From IMG/VR virus record IMGVR_UViG_3300032236_000771, positions 21,558 through 85,557 of that record: a stretch of DNA of 64,000 nt; one strand, written 5' to 3'. Within the stretch, counting starts at the first letter, position 1, and every line of letters starts with the position of its first letter. The DNA is from a virus. The position numbers and the translations under genes were made by a program. The notes beneath the pieces were generated by a model that searched no databases, had not been told where the DNA came from, and worked only from the letters and a program-made list of their open reading frames with translations. Shown in pieces: positions 40,670-47,585 of this stretch.

Positions 40670-41254
40670 ATGGAATTAGCAAACATCAAAGCGGCCTTCG
40701 GCGTGATCGCGAAGAAGGGTATCACGACCAGGCTGAATGTAATGTCGTGCTGTCGCAGTTGTGCGGTTGCCGAGTTCCCGTATGCGGATGATGTGCCAAT
40801 GATTTGGACATTCGGCGGTCAGGGCAACCGAATCACTAGGACAGACAGCCCCGAAGAAGTGTGGGTCTATCACGGGAATCTCTCCAAAGACGGAGAGCTC
40901 ACGCCGAGCGGCCGGGTGGTCGTGGCAGCGTTTGAGCAGGCGGGCTTCGCCATTGACTGGGAAGGTCAGAGCGAGCATAAGGCCATTCGCCTTACCGACG
41001 CGAAGCCAGTCGAAGATGAGTTTGGCGATTGCGATAAGTGCGGTGGCAAGTATGAGCTTGGATCGCGAGAAGGTCGCTGTGGCGATTGCGGTAATTGCTC
41101 CAAGTGCTGCGACCACAACGGAGCTTGGGTCTGCCCTACTTGCCACTACGAATGCCACCAAGACATTGCCAAGGGCGAGTGCGGGTCTTGTGCGGACTGC
41201 CACGCCTATCACCACGGGAATTGCCAGGTCTATCACGAGAAGGAGATTGTCTAA
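40670..41254 (+). CDS. DUF6891-like protein with cysteine-rich tail
   Basis: In the first half of this 194-residue protein, GITTRLNVMSCCRSCAVAEF and the following strand region are typical of the DUF6891-like group. The last about 70 residues contain a dense CxxC array (DCDKCGG, CGDCGNCSKCC, CPTCHYECHQ, CGSCADC), likely three zinc sites. The ribosome site GAAGGAG lies inside a four-codon frame MKER just upstream. Function unknown; a nucleic-acid or protein adaptor is plausible. Confidence 0.55.
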   Translation: MELANIKAAFGVIAKKGITTRLNVMSCCRSCAVAEFPYADDVPMIWTFGGQGNRITRTDSPEEVWVYHGNLSKDGELTPSGRVVVAAFEQAGFAIDWEGQSEHKAIRLTDAKPVEDEFGDCDKCGGKYELGSREGRCGDCGNCSKCCDHNGAWVCPTCHYECHQDIAKGECGSCADCHAYHHGNCQVYHEKEIV

Positions 41255-41490
41255 TGACCACCAAAGCAGAGCTCATTGAGTTCATTCAGAAGCGTTATTC
41301 AGATGACGAGCAGTTGGTCTGGCAGATTGTGAGCCGGGATGACTTGGTTGATGTCGTCAGCGACCTAAACACTTGGGAGCGATTCGTGGCCTATGCCGAG
41401 CAGTATTCGACCTTGGCAACACCATTCAGCGATTCTGCTGTTGAGCAGTATCAGGACTTCGCAGAGAAGTGTGGAGAAGAGAATGACTGA
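41254..41490 (+). CDS. Hypothetical acidic helical protein
   Basis: The 78-residue product starts MTTKAELIEFIQKRYSDDEQ at a TAATG junction and is acidic and helical throughout. Its end overlaps the next start by eight bases. Function unknown. Confidence 0.5.
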   Translation: MTTKAELIEFIQKRYSDDEQLVWQIVSRDDLVDVVSDLNTWERFVAYAEQYSTLATPFSDSAVEQYQDFAEKCGEEND

Positions 41491-41779
41491 CCACGAAGCG
41501 GTCTATGTTTTCGACTGCCCAAGTTGCGGTGGCTTCTATGGCGAGAATGCTCTCACCAGCGACAACCGCCTGCTTTGCCCTAAGTGCTATGCGGAGCAGA
41601 GCATTCCAAGCCCGTATGTGGAGCGTATGCTCACGAGCTACGAGGTCGAACCATTCACCGACCACTTGCGGGACTGCTCCCACGAATGGTTGGTCGAAGC
41701 CCGGCTGACCTGGTGCGAGTATTGCGGAGCAAGCGAAACAGAAGTTCAGAATTACCTAGCCAAAGGAGAAGGCGAATGA
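41483..41779 (+). CDS. Zinc-ribbon protein
   Basis: The 98-residue product has DCPSCGGFYGE, LLCPKCYAE, a His/Cys pair DCSHEW, and TWCEYCGASE, giving two probable zinc ribbons. It overlaps the next gene by four bases (ATGA). Function unknown. Confidence 0.55.
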   Translation: MTDHEAVYVFDCPSCGGFYGENALTSDNRLLCPKCYAEQSIPSPYVERMLTSYEVEPFTDHLRDCSHEWLVEARLTWCEYCGASETEVQNYLAKGEGE

Positions 41780-42348
41780 GCAGCAACGAAGAATTGGTAG
41801 AAGTCTTGGAGAATGGTCAAGGCCACCGAGTAGCCATTTACTACGACAACGAAGCGGAATGCCCATTGCTCTGGTGGGACAACCTTGGTTGCCAACTCAT
41901 CAGCTCTGGTCGCAACATCAGCGACTTCGGCACGACCGAAGAGGATGACTGGCACAGCGACTTGGTTCGGGACTTGATTCGCGATCACAAAGACACCTAT
42001 GTCCAAGAAGAATTGGAGCAGCGTATCCGTGAGTATTTTGACGGGTATGGCGAAGGCGAGTATGCGGTTTCATTCCGAACGCTTCGTGGTGCTACCCAGG
42101 GCGAGTGGGCAAAGGTTGTCTTCTATGGCGAGAGCAGCGAAGACCTAGACCGAGCGGCGAGATACACCGAAGCGTGGTTCGCTGGTGAAGTCTTCTTTTT
42201 GGCTCACGAAGTCGAAGTCATCTACACCTCACCGAATGGCAACACCAAGAAGTTTTGGGAGCTTGCGGATGACGAAGCCCTATCGGGCAACTATCTTGAC
42301 CCATTGCCAAAGACTTACGAAGAGGCATTGGCAATTATCACAGGTTGA
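41776..42348 (+). CDS. Hypothetical acidic protein
   Basis: The 190-residue product starts MSSNEELVEVLENGQGH and is rich in Glu, Asp, Trp and Tyr (LLWWDNLGCQLISSGR, EQRIREYFDGYGEGE). An acidic, compact protein like this could mimic DNA or bind a host enzyme, but there is no motif. It is the last gene before a 78-base gap. Confidence 0.5.
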   Translation: MSSNEELVEVLENGQGHRVAIYYDNEAECPLLWWDNLGCQLISSGRNISDFGTTEEDDWHSDLVRDLIRDHKDTYVQEELEQRIREYFDGYGEGEYAVSFRTLRGATQGEWAKVVFYGESSEDLDRAARYTEAWFAGEVFFLAHEVEVIYTSPNGNTKKFWELADDEALSGNYLDPLPKTYEEALAIITG

Positions 42349-42378
42349 TAACGAATCAACCAAAGGCCTATGCCTGAC

Positions 42379-42394
42379 CAAGAGTGTCGGATAA
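42379..42394 (+). promoter_or_regulatory. GGATAA promoter-like element before 42427
   Basis: CAAGAGTGTCGGATAA is a near copy of the 39289 and 40627 elements, 33 bases before the next start. The inverted repeat is degenerate here. Candidate promoter. Confidence 0.35.
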
Positions 42395-42426
42395 GGTCGA
42401 ACCAACTAAACCAAAGAAGGAGAGCA

Positions 42427-42546
42427 ATGCGAACTCTAACCTGCGACCGCTGTGGGTCTAGCTTTACGGGTGAAACCAAAGACATTCACCTAGCCTTTAT
42501 GCTTCACGAGTGCGACCTTGGCGAAGACCAAGACGAAGACGAGTAA
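42427..42546 (+). CDS. 39-residue zinc-finger mini-protein
   Basis: The frame is MRTLTCDRCGSSFTGE... with CxxC, then IHLAFMLHEC and an acidic tail, a plausible C2HC zinc finger. AAGGAGAGC sits three bases before the ATG and stands alone after a promoter-like element, so I take it as a real gene despite its length. Confidence 0.6.
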   Translation: MRTLTCDRCGSSFTGETKDIHLAFMLHECDLGEDQDEDE

Positions 42547-42566
42547 GTCAAACTAACTAAATACTT

Positions 42567-42615
42567 CTAGGTGGCCGGGTATCCCTTCATCTCCCTTCAT
42601 TCCCCGGCCACCTAG
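42567..42615. other. 13-bp perfect stem with 23-base loop
   Basis: CTAGGTGGCCGGG (42567-42579) pairs exactly with CCCGGCCACCTAG (42603-42615) between the mini-zinc-finger gene and the clamp-like gene. No T run follows. It may be an attenuator or a processing site. Confidence 0.5.
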
Positions 42616-42636
42616 ATTCCAACTAAGGAGAAAAAA

Positions 42637-43212
42637 TTGGAACTAAGTAATCACGCGGCCCAAGCCCTGGCTTCTATGGCAGAGCTGACCGATAAGAAGG
42701 ACACCAACCTATCGCTGGTCTATCTGCGATACGACAGCGAAGCCAAGACCCTGCGGGCAGTAGCCACCGATAAATACATTGGCGGCGTAATGACCATTCA
42801 GGACTTCGTGAGTGCCGAAGACGAATCGTTTGAGGCCACGCTCAATGCGGATGCTGTGAAGTTCATCAAGCAGAGCAAGGCGACCATTCGTCTTACTGCC
42901 ACCGAGGTGGCCACCGCCACTAGCTCATTGGCTCTGTCTGCTTCGGATATGATCGCGAATTACTGGAAGGGCTTGACTGAAAAGATGGTCGGAATGGTTG
43001 CCGAGTTGGTCCAGGCAGAGAAGAGCGAGAGCGTGGCTGTGCTAGACCTAGCAATGACCACCAAGATTGCGAAGGTGCTATCCCCTAGCCCGACTGCTAG
43101 AAGCAAGACCTTCACAATGAGCCTGCCCGCAAAGAAGTCGGGTAAGCCAACCCCTGTGCTATTCCAGGCCGAGGGCATTGACTTGGTTCAGCAGCCAAGA
43201 ATGGAGCGATAA
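42637..43212 (+). CDS. Short DnaN-like sliding-clamp protein (TTG start)
   Basis: The 191-residue protein starts at a TTG with AAGGAG six bases upstream. LVYLRYDSEAKTLRAVATD and KYIGG at residues about 27-50 and the closing KPTPVLFQAEGIDLVQQPRM resemble domain signatures of bacterial beta clamps (A-T-D-x-Y; K-P-x-x-F...M-P-x-R/M). The middle is repeated beta/helix (SKATIRLTATEVATATSSLA). It is half the length of a full three-domain clamp, so it may oligomerise differently or bind host polymerase. Identification is tentative. Confidence 0.45.
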   Translation: MELSNHAAQALASMAELTDKKDTNLSLVYLRYDSEAKTLRAVATDKYIGGVMTIQDFVSAEDESFEATLNADAVKFIKQSKATIRLTATEVATATSSLALSASDMIANYWKGLTEKMVGMVAELVQAEKSESVAVLDLAMTTKIAKVLSPSPTARSKTFTMSLPAKKSGKPTPVLFQAEGIDLVQQPRMER

Positions 43213-43214
43213 CA

Positions 43215-43454
43215 ATGATTAGCCAAGAGCAAGCCCAAGAAGCGGTTGAGATGCTTCGTAATATGACCGACCTGGTTCAGAAGTATCAGGAGCAGATTAC
43301 CCGTGGCACAGAAGTCATCAGGCTATCCACCGAAGCCCTCAAAGGACAGCAGGAGCGTATTCAGAAGCAAGTCCGAGAGATTGAGTGGCTCTATCGCAAG
43401 GTGTCCGAGCTGGAATCTATCCTCAATTCGTATCAGGCGGCCAGCAATGATTAG
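43215..43454 (+). CDS. Coiled-coil protein
   Basis: The 79-residue product is one continuous charged helix (EQAQEAVEMLRNMTDLVQKY, QERIQKQVREIEWLYRKVSE). It starts two bases after the clamp-like gene, so it may be its partner. Function unknown. Confidence 0.6.
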   Translation: MISQEQAQEAVEMLRNMTDLVQKYQEQITRGTEVIRLSTEALKGQQERIQKQVREIEWLYRKVSELESILNSYQAASND

Positions 43455-43596
43455 GGTCTGGGTAGCCTGTTGGGACTGCGGTCAGCAACACTTGGTCGAA
43501 GAGCGTGAGCAATACACCGCTCACCAAGTATGCGAAGCCTGTATCGAAGAGCGTCGCGAACGCTGGTCAGCCCTCGTGGCTGGCAAGGGAGCGTGA
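43447..43596 (+). CDS. Small zinc-finger protein
   Basis: The 49-residue product has VWVACWDCGQQHLVEE and HQVCEACIEERRERW, a classic two-CxxC ribbon. It overlaps the previous gene by eight bases. Function unknown. Confidence 0.6.
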   Translation: MIRVWVACWDCGQQHLVEEREQYTAHQVCEACIEERRERWSALVAGKGA

Positions 43597-43609
43597 TTGT
43601 TTGTGTTGG
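43597..43609 (+). repeat. TTGTTTGTGTTGG element, copy 3
   Basis: Exact copy starting right at the end of the preceding gene. The GTG inside it (43603) can serve as the start of the next small gene. Confidence 0.5.
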
Positions 43610-43743
43610 GCAGCAAGAGCGATAAGCCACGATTGTTTGGCTGGTGTATGACCGGGCATCACAAAGAATGTCGGTCGGAGTATCTACTCTGGGAGAAACT
43701 CAATAAGTGCGAGTGCGAGTGCCACGGGAGCAGCAATGAGTAA
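43603..43743 (+). CDS. 46-residue cysteine/histidine mini-protein
   Basis: The frame from the GTG at 43603 (or the ATG at 43648) reads GWCMTGHHKECRSEY and ends KCECECHGSSNE, a compact C/H zinc-site pattern. It overlaps the next gene by eight bases in an ATGAGTAA junction. The coupling supports translation. The start is uncertain. Confidence 0.5.
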   Translation: MLGSKSDKPRLFGWCMTGHHKECRSEYLLWEKLNKCECECHGSSNE

Positions 43744-43963
43744 GGCAGACTTCCGAGCATTGGCAGCCAAACACCACGGAGTGGTGGAGATACCTGACCT
43801 ATCTGTCTGGGTAGCAGACAGCGGGGAATGGGGCGTTGGTGAGCTGGTAGTCGTAGATGCGACTAAGTGGCTAGACACCGACTTCATAGATTTATCACAG
43901 ACCCACCACAGCGAGGTCTGGGGTAAGGCAGTAGCAATAACAAAACTAAGGAGCAACAAATGA
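43736..43963 (+). CDS. Hypothetical protein
   Basis: The 75-residue product has a small beta-rich centre (GVVEIPDLSVWVADSGEWGV). ATGAGTAA and ATGA overlaps link it to both neighbours. Function unknown. Confidence 0.5.
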   Translation: MSKADFRALAAKHHGVVEIPDLSVWVADSGEWGVGELVVVDATKWLDTDFIDLSQTHHSEVWGKAVAITKLRSNK

Positions 43964-44166
43964 GCAAGAGGGTCTATTTTGTTGTCGCAGTTGATTTGAC
44001 TGACGAGCAGATTTACCTAGATGACGAGGCCTTTATGGCTCGTTTCGACAAAGACCAGCAGGTCTGGGACACCGAAGCTGAGGCTTGGGAAGGCTTCTCG
44101 GATGAAGCCTATGGCCAGGCGTTGGCAATTCTAAACAGCAAGACCATAGCGAAGGATGGCAACTAA
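43960..44166 (+). CDS. Small acidic beta-alpha protein
   Basis: The 68-residue product starts MSKRVYFVVAVDLTDEQIYL and has a trailing helix DEAYGQALAILNS. It resembles the other small strand-strand-helix products at 44166, 46025, 46195 and 46367. Function unknown. Confidence 0.5.
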   Translation: MSKRVYFVVAVDLTDEQIYLDDEAFMARFDKDQQVWDTEAEAWEGFSDEAYGQALAILNSKTIAKDGN

Positions 44167-44357
44167 TGGCAACTTACACCATTCCGTTTGAAGAGAATCT
44201 GCGGGGCTGGTTTGAGATTGAGGCAGACTCAATTGAAGAAGCAAAGACGATTCTAGAAGAAGGTAGTGCCGAGGTTGATTATGCCCGGTTCTACAAAGAC
44301 GGCACAACTAACTGGGATGAAGCCGACATCCAACTAGCAACCAAGGAGAGCAACTAA
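44166..44357 (+). CDS. DpnD/PcfM-like mini-protein
   Basis: The 63-residue product has MATYTIPFEENLRGWFEIEA followed by DSIEEAKTILEEG, i.e. strand, strand with V/F-x-I-x-A, and helix. This is the pattern of the small DpnD/PcfM-like family, and the same pattern recurs at 46025 and 46195. TAATG junctions on both sides. Function unknown. Confidence 0.5.
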   Translation: MATYTIPFEENLRGWFEIEADSIEEAKTILEEGSAEVDYARFYKDGTTNWDEADIQLATKESN

Positions 44358-44746
44358 TGGCTAATTACTACGGAGTAGGTCGCACCAACTTCTTCCAGGT
44401 CAAAGACCCGAATGCGTTTGAGGCCGAGATGAAGAAGTATGGCCTACGGGTCAAACTGGATGACGACTTCGCAATGCTCATCAGCGAGAATGAGGGCGGG
44501 TTTGAGTGGTCGTATCAGGATGACGAAACCGACCTAGACATTGACTACTCGGATGTATTCCGCCGCCACTTGGTGGATGGAGCAGTCGCAGTCATTATGG
44601 AAGTGGGCAACGAGAAGCTCAACTACCTCGGGGGCTATGCGGTTGCCTACAACAACAAAGGTGAGAGCCGAGAGGTTAGCATCAGCGACATCTTCACCCT
44701 TGCCAAAGAGTTGGGCAACAACATCATCTCGTTCAGCAGTTTCTAA
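44357..44746 (+). CDS. Hypothetical acidic protein
   Basis: The 129-residue product starts MANYYGVGRTNFFQVKD at a TAATG junction and has GFEWSYQDDETDLDIDYSD and AVAVIMEVGNEKLNYLGGYA. It is acidic, with a small alpha/beta look; phage proteins with this opening are uncharacterised. It ends its unit. Confidence 0.5.
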   Translation: MANYYGVGRTNFFQVKDPNAFEAEMKKYGLRVKLDDDFAMLISENEGGFEWSYQDDETDLDIDYSDVFRRHLVDGAVAVIMEVGNEKLNYLGGYAVAYNNKGESREVSISDIFTLAKELGNNIISFSSF

Positions 44747-44757
44747 AAATGTCGGAC

Positions 44758-44796
44758 TTGACACTACACTAAGACTTGTAGTAATAATTACTACAA
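44758..44796 (+). promoter_or_regulatory. Promoter with overlapping 21-bp palindromic operator
   Basis: TTGACA at 44758 is followed after 18 bases by TAATAA. The -10 region lies inside a perfect inverted repeat, TTGTAGTAAT-A-ATTACTACAA (44776-44796). This is the textbook layout for a repressor-controlled start, 26 bases before the gene at 44822. Confidence 0.55.
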
Positions 44797-44821
44797 CCAA
44801 ACAAATGGAAGGCAACAACTT

Positions 44822-45328
44822 ATGGGAACTCGTAATCTCACTAAGGTAATTGATCGCGAAGGCAACCTTCGTGTAGCTCAATACGGGCAGTTTGACGGAT
44901 ACCCTTCGGGGCAGGGTGTCAAGATGCTCAACTTCATCAGCAGCGAATACCGCATCCTGGACACCATTGAGGAGTCGTTGGCTAAGGCCTACTTCGCTAG
45001 TGATGAAGAGATTGACCGCCTCTATGGCGAGTTTGAAACCACCGGGGATGGCTGGATGACCCTTGACGAGGGCAAGAAGCTCTCTCTTCGTTATCCAAAC
45101 CTTGCCCGTGAAACCGCCACGGACATTCTCAAAGTCATCACCTACTCAATTGGCCGAGTGCCGCTGGTGAATCAGGCTTCGTTTGAGCAGGATGAATCTT
45201 ACTGCGAAGGCGTATTCACCCTTGACTTCAAAGAAGGCAAGTTCATCACCAAATACAACGGAGATGTCGTTGAGTGCGACCTCAACGACCTTCCAACCGC
45301 AGAGGAGTATCTAGCCAAATGGAAGTAA
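44822..45328 (+). CDS. Conserved MGTRNLT-type phage protein
   Basis: The 168-residue product starts MGTRNLTKVIDREGNLRVAQ, then YGQFDGYPSGQG, a very conserved opening in many phage and bacterial proteins of unknown function. The rest is mixed, with VVECDLNDLPTAEEYLAKWK at the end. It is the first gene after a palindromic operator, so it is likely regulated. Its last ten bases overlap the next gene. Confidence 0.65.
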   Translation: MGTRNLTKVIDREGNLRVAQYGQFDGYPSGQGVKMLNFISSEYRILDTIEESLAKAYFASDEEIDRLYGEFETTGDGWMTLDEGKKLSLRYPNLARETATDILKVITYSIGRVPLVNQASFEQDESYCEGVFTLDFKEGKFITKYNGDVVECDLNDLPTAEEYLAKWK

Positions 45329-45567
45329 GCACCTACATCAAAGACCTGTGCGAACGGCAGGCATTGGCCTTCATCCTGTCCGAGTGGGACACCAAGCTCA
45401 CCTACGACCAGGTGATTGAGATTCTTGAGCAGGATGACTGGGAGAGCAACGGGGATGTAATGGTCTGGGAGCAGTTTGAGGACTGCTCGGACATTCCAGA
45501 GCAGATTGAGAGCCTTCGTCAGATGTTTGAAGAAGTAGCCGAAGCAGCATTGGAGCAGACCAAATGA
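45319..45567 (+). CDS. Acidic helical protein
   Basis: The 82-residue product starts MEVSTYIKDLCERQALAF and is acidic and helical (EILEQDDWESNGDVMVWEQF). It overlaps both neighbours by a few bases. Function unknown. Confidence 0.5.
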   Translation: MEVSTYIKDLCERQALAFILSEWDTKLTYDQVIEILEQDDWESNGDVMVWEQFEDCSDIPEQIESLRQMFEEVAEAALEQTK

Positions 45568-45863
45568 CCACTATGGAACTAACCCCGGTTCAAGAAGACA
45601 CCCTACGAGGATACCTTGGCCGCCTGTTGGATGAGAAGACCCAGTTGGATGGCCAGTCCATTCCCGACCGAGATTCACTCATCCTTGAAACTATCTATGT
45701 GGGGCTGGACTACGAAGCCCCTATCCAATTGAGCGACACCCATTGGCTGCTCCGCATCCAGGAGTTGCTATCCGAAGGCCGAGTTCGCAAGGCTGCGGAT
45801 GAGCTGAATGAGTTTATCGTTCAGCGTGGGTATGACGAGAGCAAGGAGAGCGTAAATGCTTAG
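45564..45863 (+). CDS. Hypothetical helical protein
   Basis: The 99-residue product has EDTLRGYLGRLLDEKTQLDG and a C-terminal helix KAADELNEFIVQRGYDES. It has an ATGA overlap with the gene before and its last bases give AAGGAGAGC for the next. Function unknown. Confidence 0.5.
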   Translation: MTTMELTPVQEDTLRGYLGRLLDEKTQLDGQSIPDRDSLILETIYVGLDYEAPIQLSDTHWLLRIQELLSEGRVRKAADELNEFIVQRGYDESKESVNA

Positions 45864-46032
45864 TCAGCAGGAGCAGTCCTTCTGGGACTTCTGGGGCAAG
45901 ATAGAGGCCTACTCTGTCGAAACCGATACACCAATTCACCAAGTGGTGAATGTCCGCCAGGCGTTTGACGAGGGCTATCAAGCAGCCCTACGGGACACCG
46001 CAAACAACACCAAGGAGACAACCAATGCCTAA
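45856..46032 (+). CDS. Small hypothetical protein
   Basis: The 58-residue product starts MLSQQEQSFWDFWGKIEA with AAGGAGAGC upstream, then VVNVRQAFDEGYQAALRD. The gene overlaps both neighbours by eight bases, which supports translation. Function unknown. Confidence 0.55.
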   Translation: MLSQQEQSFWDFWGKIEAYSVETDTPIHQVVNVRQAFDEGYQAALRDTANNTKETTNA

Positions 46033-46195
46033 GTTCTTAGTGCTAGTCAATGAAGAGGTCTATCACCGAGTTGAGGTCGAAGCGATAGACAAAAACACCG
46101 CAGTTGAGATGGCCTATGAGATTCTCAACACCGACAACGGGTTCAACACCTATGCCAATGGCTACACAGGCCACGAGGTTGAGGAGTTATCGTAA
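46025..46195 (+). CDS. DpnD/PcfM-like mini-protein
   Basis: The 56-residue product starts MPKFLVLVNEEVYHRVEVEA, then DKNTAVEMAYEIL and a short tail. It has the same strand-strand-helix layout as 44166-44357 and 46195-46374. It starts in an overlap (ATGCCTAA) and ends at a TAATG junction. Confidence 0.55.
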   Translation: MPKFLVLVNEEVYHRVEVEAIDKNTAVEMAYEILNTDNGFNTYANGYTGHEVEELS

Positions 46196-46374
46196 TGCCT
46201 AAATACAACATCTTCTGGACAGAAGAGATTTACTACCGCACCGAGATAGAGGCGGACAGCAAGGATGCCGCTCTCACAGAGTTCTACGAGAGCGGAATGA
46301 GCTACGATTCCCGTGAAACTGGGCGGGAGTTCCAGGACAGCGTGGTCGTCAAAGAAGAGGGCGAAGATGAATAA
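46195..46374 (+). CDS. DpnD/PcfM-like mini-protein
   Basis: The 59-residue product starts MPKYNIFWTEEIYYRTEIEA, then DSKDAALTEFYESG and an acidic end. It is a paralogue of 46025-46195 by its MPK(F/Y) start and (V/I)EA motif. Confidence 0.55.
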   Translation: MPKYNIFWTEEIYYRTEIEADSKDAALTEFYESGMSYDSRETGREFQDSVVVKEEGEDE

Positions 46375-46522
46375 CACCTATTGGGTGGATGTCATCCGCA
46401 CCTATGTCGTTAGCTCCGATAGCGAACTCACCCAGGAGCAGGCACAGACCCTCGTAGAGAATGGCCTAGGCTCTCTCAAAGTCGTTGAATGGCGATTTGA
46501 CGATTCATTGGAACAAAACTAA
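46367..46522 (+). CDS. DpnD/PcfM-like mini-protein
   Basis: The 51-residue product starts MNNTYWVDVIRTYVVSSDSE, then LTQEQAQTLVENG and a closing VVEWRFDD. It has the same strand-strand-helix layout as the two genes before it, with an eight-base overlap. It is the last of the tandem set. Confidence 0.5.
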   Translation: MNNTYWVDVIRTYVVSSDSELTQEQAQTLVENGLGSLKVVEWRFDDSLEQN

Positions 46523-46561
46523 GGAGCAGTATGCTGCTATCACTTTTGAAGGACAAACTAA

Positions 46562-46759
46562 ATGGAACTAAGAGATTTACTCACAGGCAAAGAAGTCGCA
46601 GAATCCGCAGGATTGCGATACAAAACTCTTTGGACATACAAAAAGCGGAACACCCTTCCAGAGCCAGACATCTACATAGGGAACAAGCCCCTGTGGAAGC
46701 GGGAAACTATCGCAGAGTGGTTATCCACAAGACGAACCAGAGCAACTAGGGATAACTAA
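46562..46759 (+). CDS. AlpA/excisionase-like DNA-binding protein
   Basis: The 65-residue winged helix-turn-helix protein has LLTGKEVAESAGLRYKTLWT, then YKKRNTLPEPDIYIGNKPLW and ETIAEWLSTRR, the standard small MerR/AlpA-like layout with the P-x-P-D wing. It could regulate the rightward arm, for example at the palindrome at 44776. AAGGA precedes the start. There is no integrase to go with an excisionase role. Confidence 0.75.
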   Translation: MELRDLLTGKEVAESAGLRYKTLWTYKKRNTLPEPDIYIGNKPLWKRETIAEWLSTRRTRATRDN

Positions 46760-46923
46760 TGGTTGAGCTCGAACTAAGCAAGCAAGAAGTCGAACTGCTG
46801 TTGGCGGCATTGAAGGTGGCCGAATCCTCTTACACGGACCGGGGAAACTTCAAGGCTTGCCAGAGAGTATCTAAGCTCCACTCACTAGTGTGGAAGCAAA
46901 CCTTTACCTATGGACAGGTGTAG
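46759..46923 (+). CDS. Small helical protein
   Basis: The 54-residue product starts MVELELSKQEVELLLAALK at a TAATG junction after the AlpA-like gene and is helical and charged. It may be a partner of the regulator. Function unknown. Confidence 0.55.
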   Translation: MVELELSKQEVELLLAALKVAESSYTDRGNFKACQRVSKLHSLVWKQTFTYGQV

Positions 46924-46926
46924 AAG

Positions 46927-47130
46927 ATGGAAGACAACAAGATTGTAGTTCATACCCACGACATTGCTAAGATTGTGGCCAAGGCCAGAGCAGATGTCCT
47001 TGCCGAATTAGAAGAGATGATTTGTTCGGAGTGTGCCGAAACTAGGCACGAGAACCCCAGTAGGTTTATTCACAAAGCCTGCTTCACCATTCAAGAGGCA
47101 TTGGAACAACTAGGAGAATCAAATGGATGA
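46927..47130 (+). CDS. Small Cys/His protein
   Basis: The 67-residue product has an N-terminal helix and then MICSECAETRHENPSRFIHK, a CxxC with two His, a possible zinc site. It overlaps the next start by eight bases. Function unknown. Confidence 0.5.
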   Translation: MEDNKIVVHTHDIAKIVAKARADVLAELEEMICSECAETRHENPSRFIHKACFTIQEALEQLGESNG

Positions 47131-47392
47131 GCTTTACTATTGGCAGCGTGATGCCAAGGAGTTCGTAGAAGAGTTCGTAGCCGAAGGCGACCCAGGGGAA
47201 ACCCGTGAGGAGTGCTACACCGCAATGAAGGACTCCATCATTGAGGGCTTGCGATACAGGAAGGGTCAGATTGACGACCTGCTGTGGGATGAGAAGATAG
47301 ACGACGCGGAAGGCGACCGCCTCAAAGAGAAGGCTAAGGCCGAAACAGATGTCTATCTAGCCGCTATCGAAGCGTGGTATGCCAATGAGTAA
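47123..47392 (+). CDS. Acidic helical protein
   Basis: The 89-residue product (DAKEFVEEFVAEGDPGETRE, EKAKAETDVYLAAIEAWYAN) is strongly acidic and helical. It ends in an ATGAGTAA overlap with the next gene. Function unknown. Confidence 0.5.
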   Translation: MDELYYWQRDAKEFVEEFVAEGDPGETREECYTAMKDSIIEGLRYRKGQIDDLLWDEKIDDAEGDRLKEKAKAETDVYLAAIEAWYANE

Positions 47393-47585
47393 TCTCTCCG
47401 AGCTATGCGAAAAGGTCTATGTCGTTGGTGGCCAGTATGCTGTCTATGACTTTATCCAGAAGATGTATCCCAAGCAGCCTTGGGCGTGGTGTGCCGCCTG
47501 CGAACACAACAGCCCTCGCGATCTAGATTACTCTTGCTTAGTCTGTGGCTCTCCTACTGAGCCTTACTGGGGGCAAGATGTGTAA
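47385..47585 (+). CDS. Zinc-ribbon protein
   Basis: The product is 66 residues from the ATG at 47385 (MSNLSELCEKVYVVGGQYAV); an ATG two codons earlier also exists. WAWCAACEHNSP and YSCLVCGSPTEP give a two-CxxC ribbon. Function unknown. Confidence 0.55.
   Translation: MSNLSELCEKVYVVGGQYAVYDFIQKMYPKQPWAWCAACEHNSPRDLDYSCLVCGSPTEPYWGQDV

Noticed and set aside
46531-46749. Plus-strand frame with a good ribosome site overlapping the AlpA-like gene
   Set aside because: The overlapping frame encodes a clear winged-helix DNA-binding protein; this one has no recognisable pattern.
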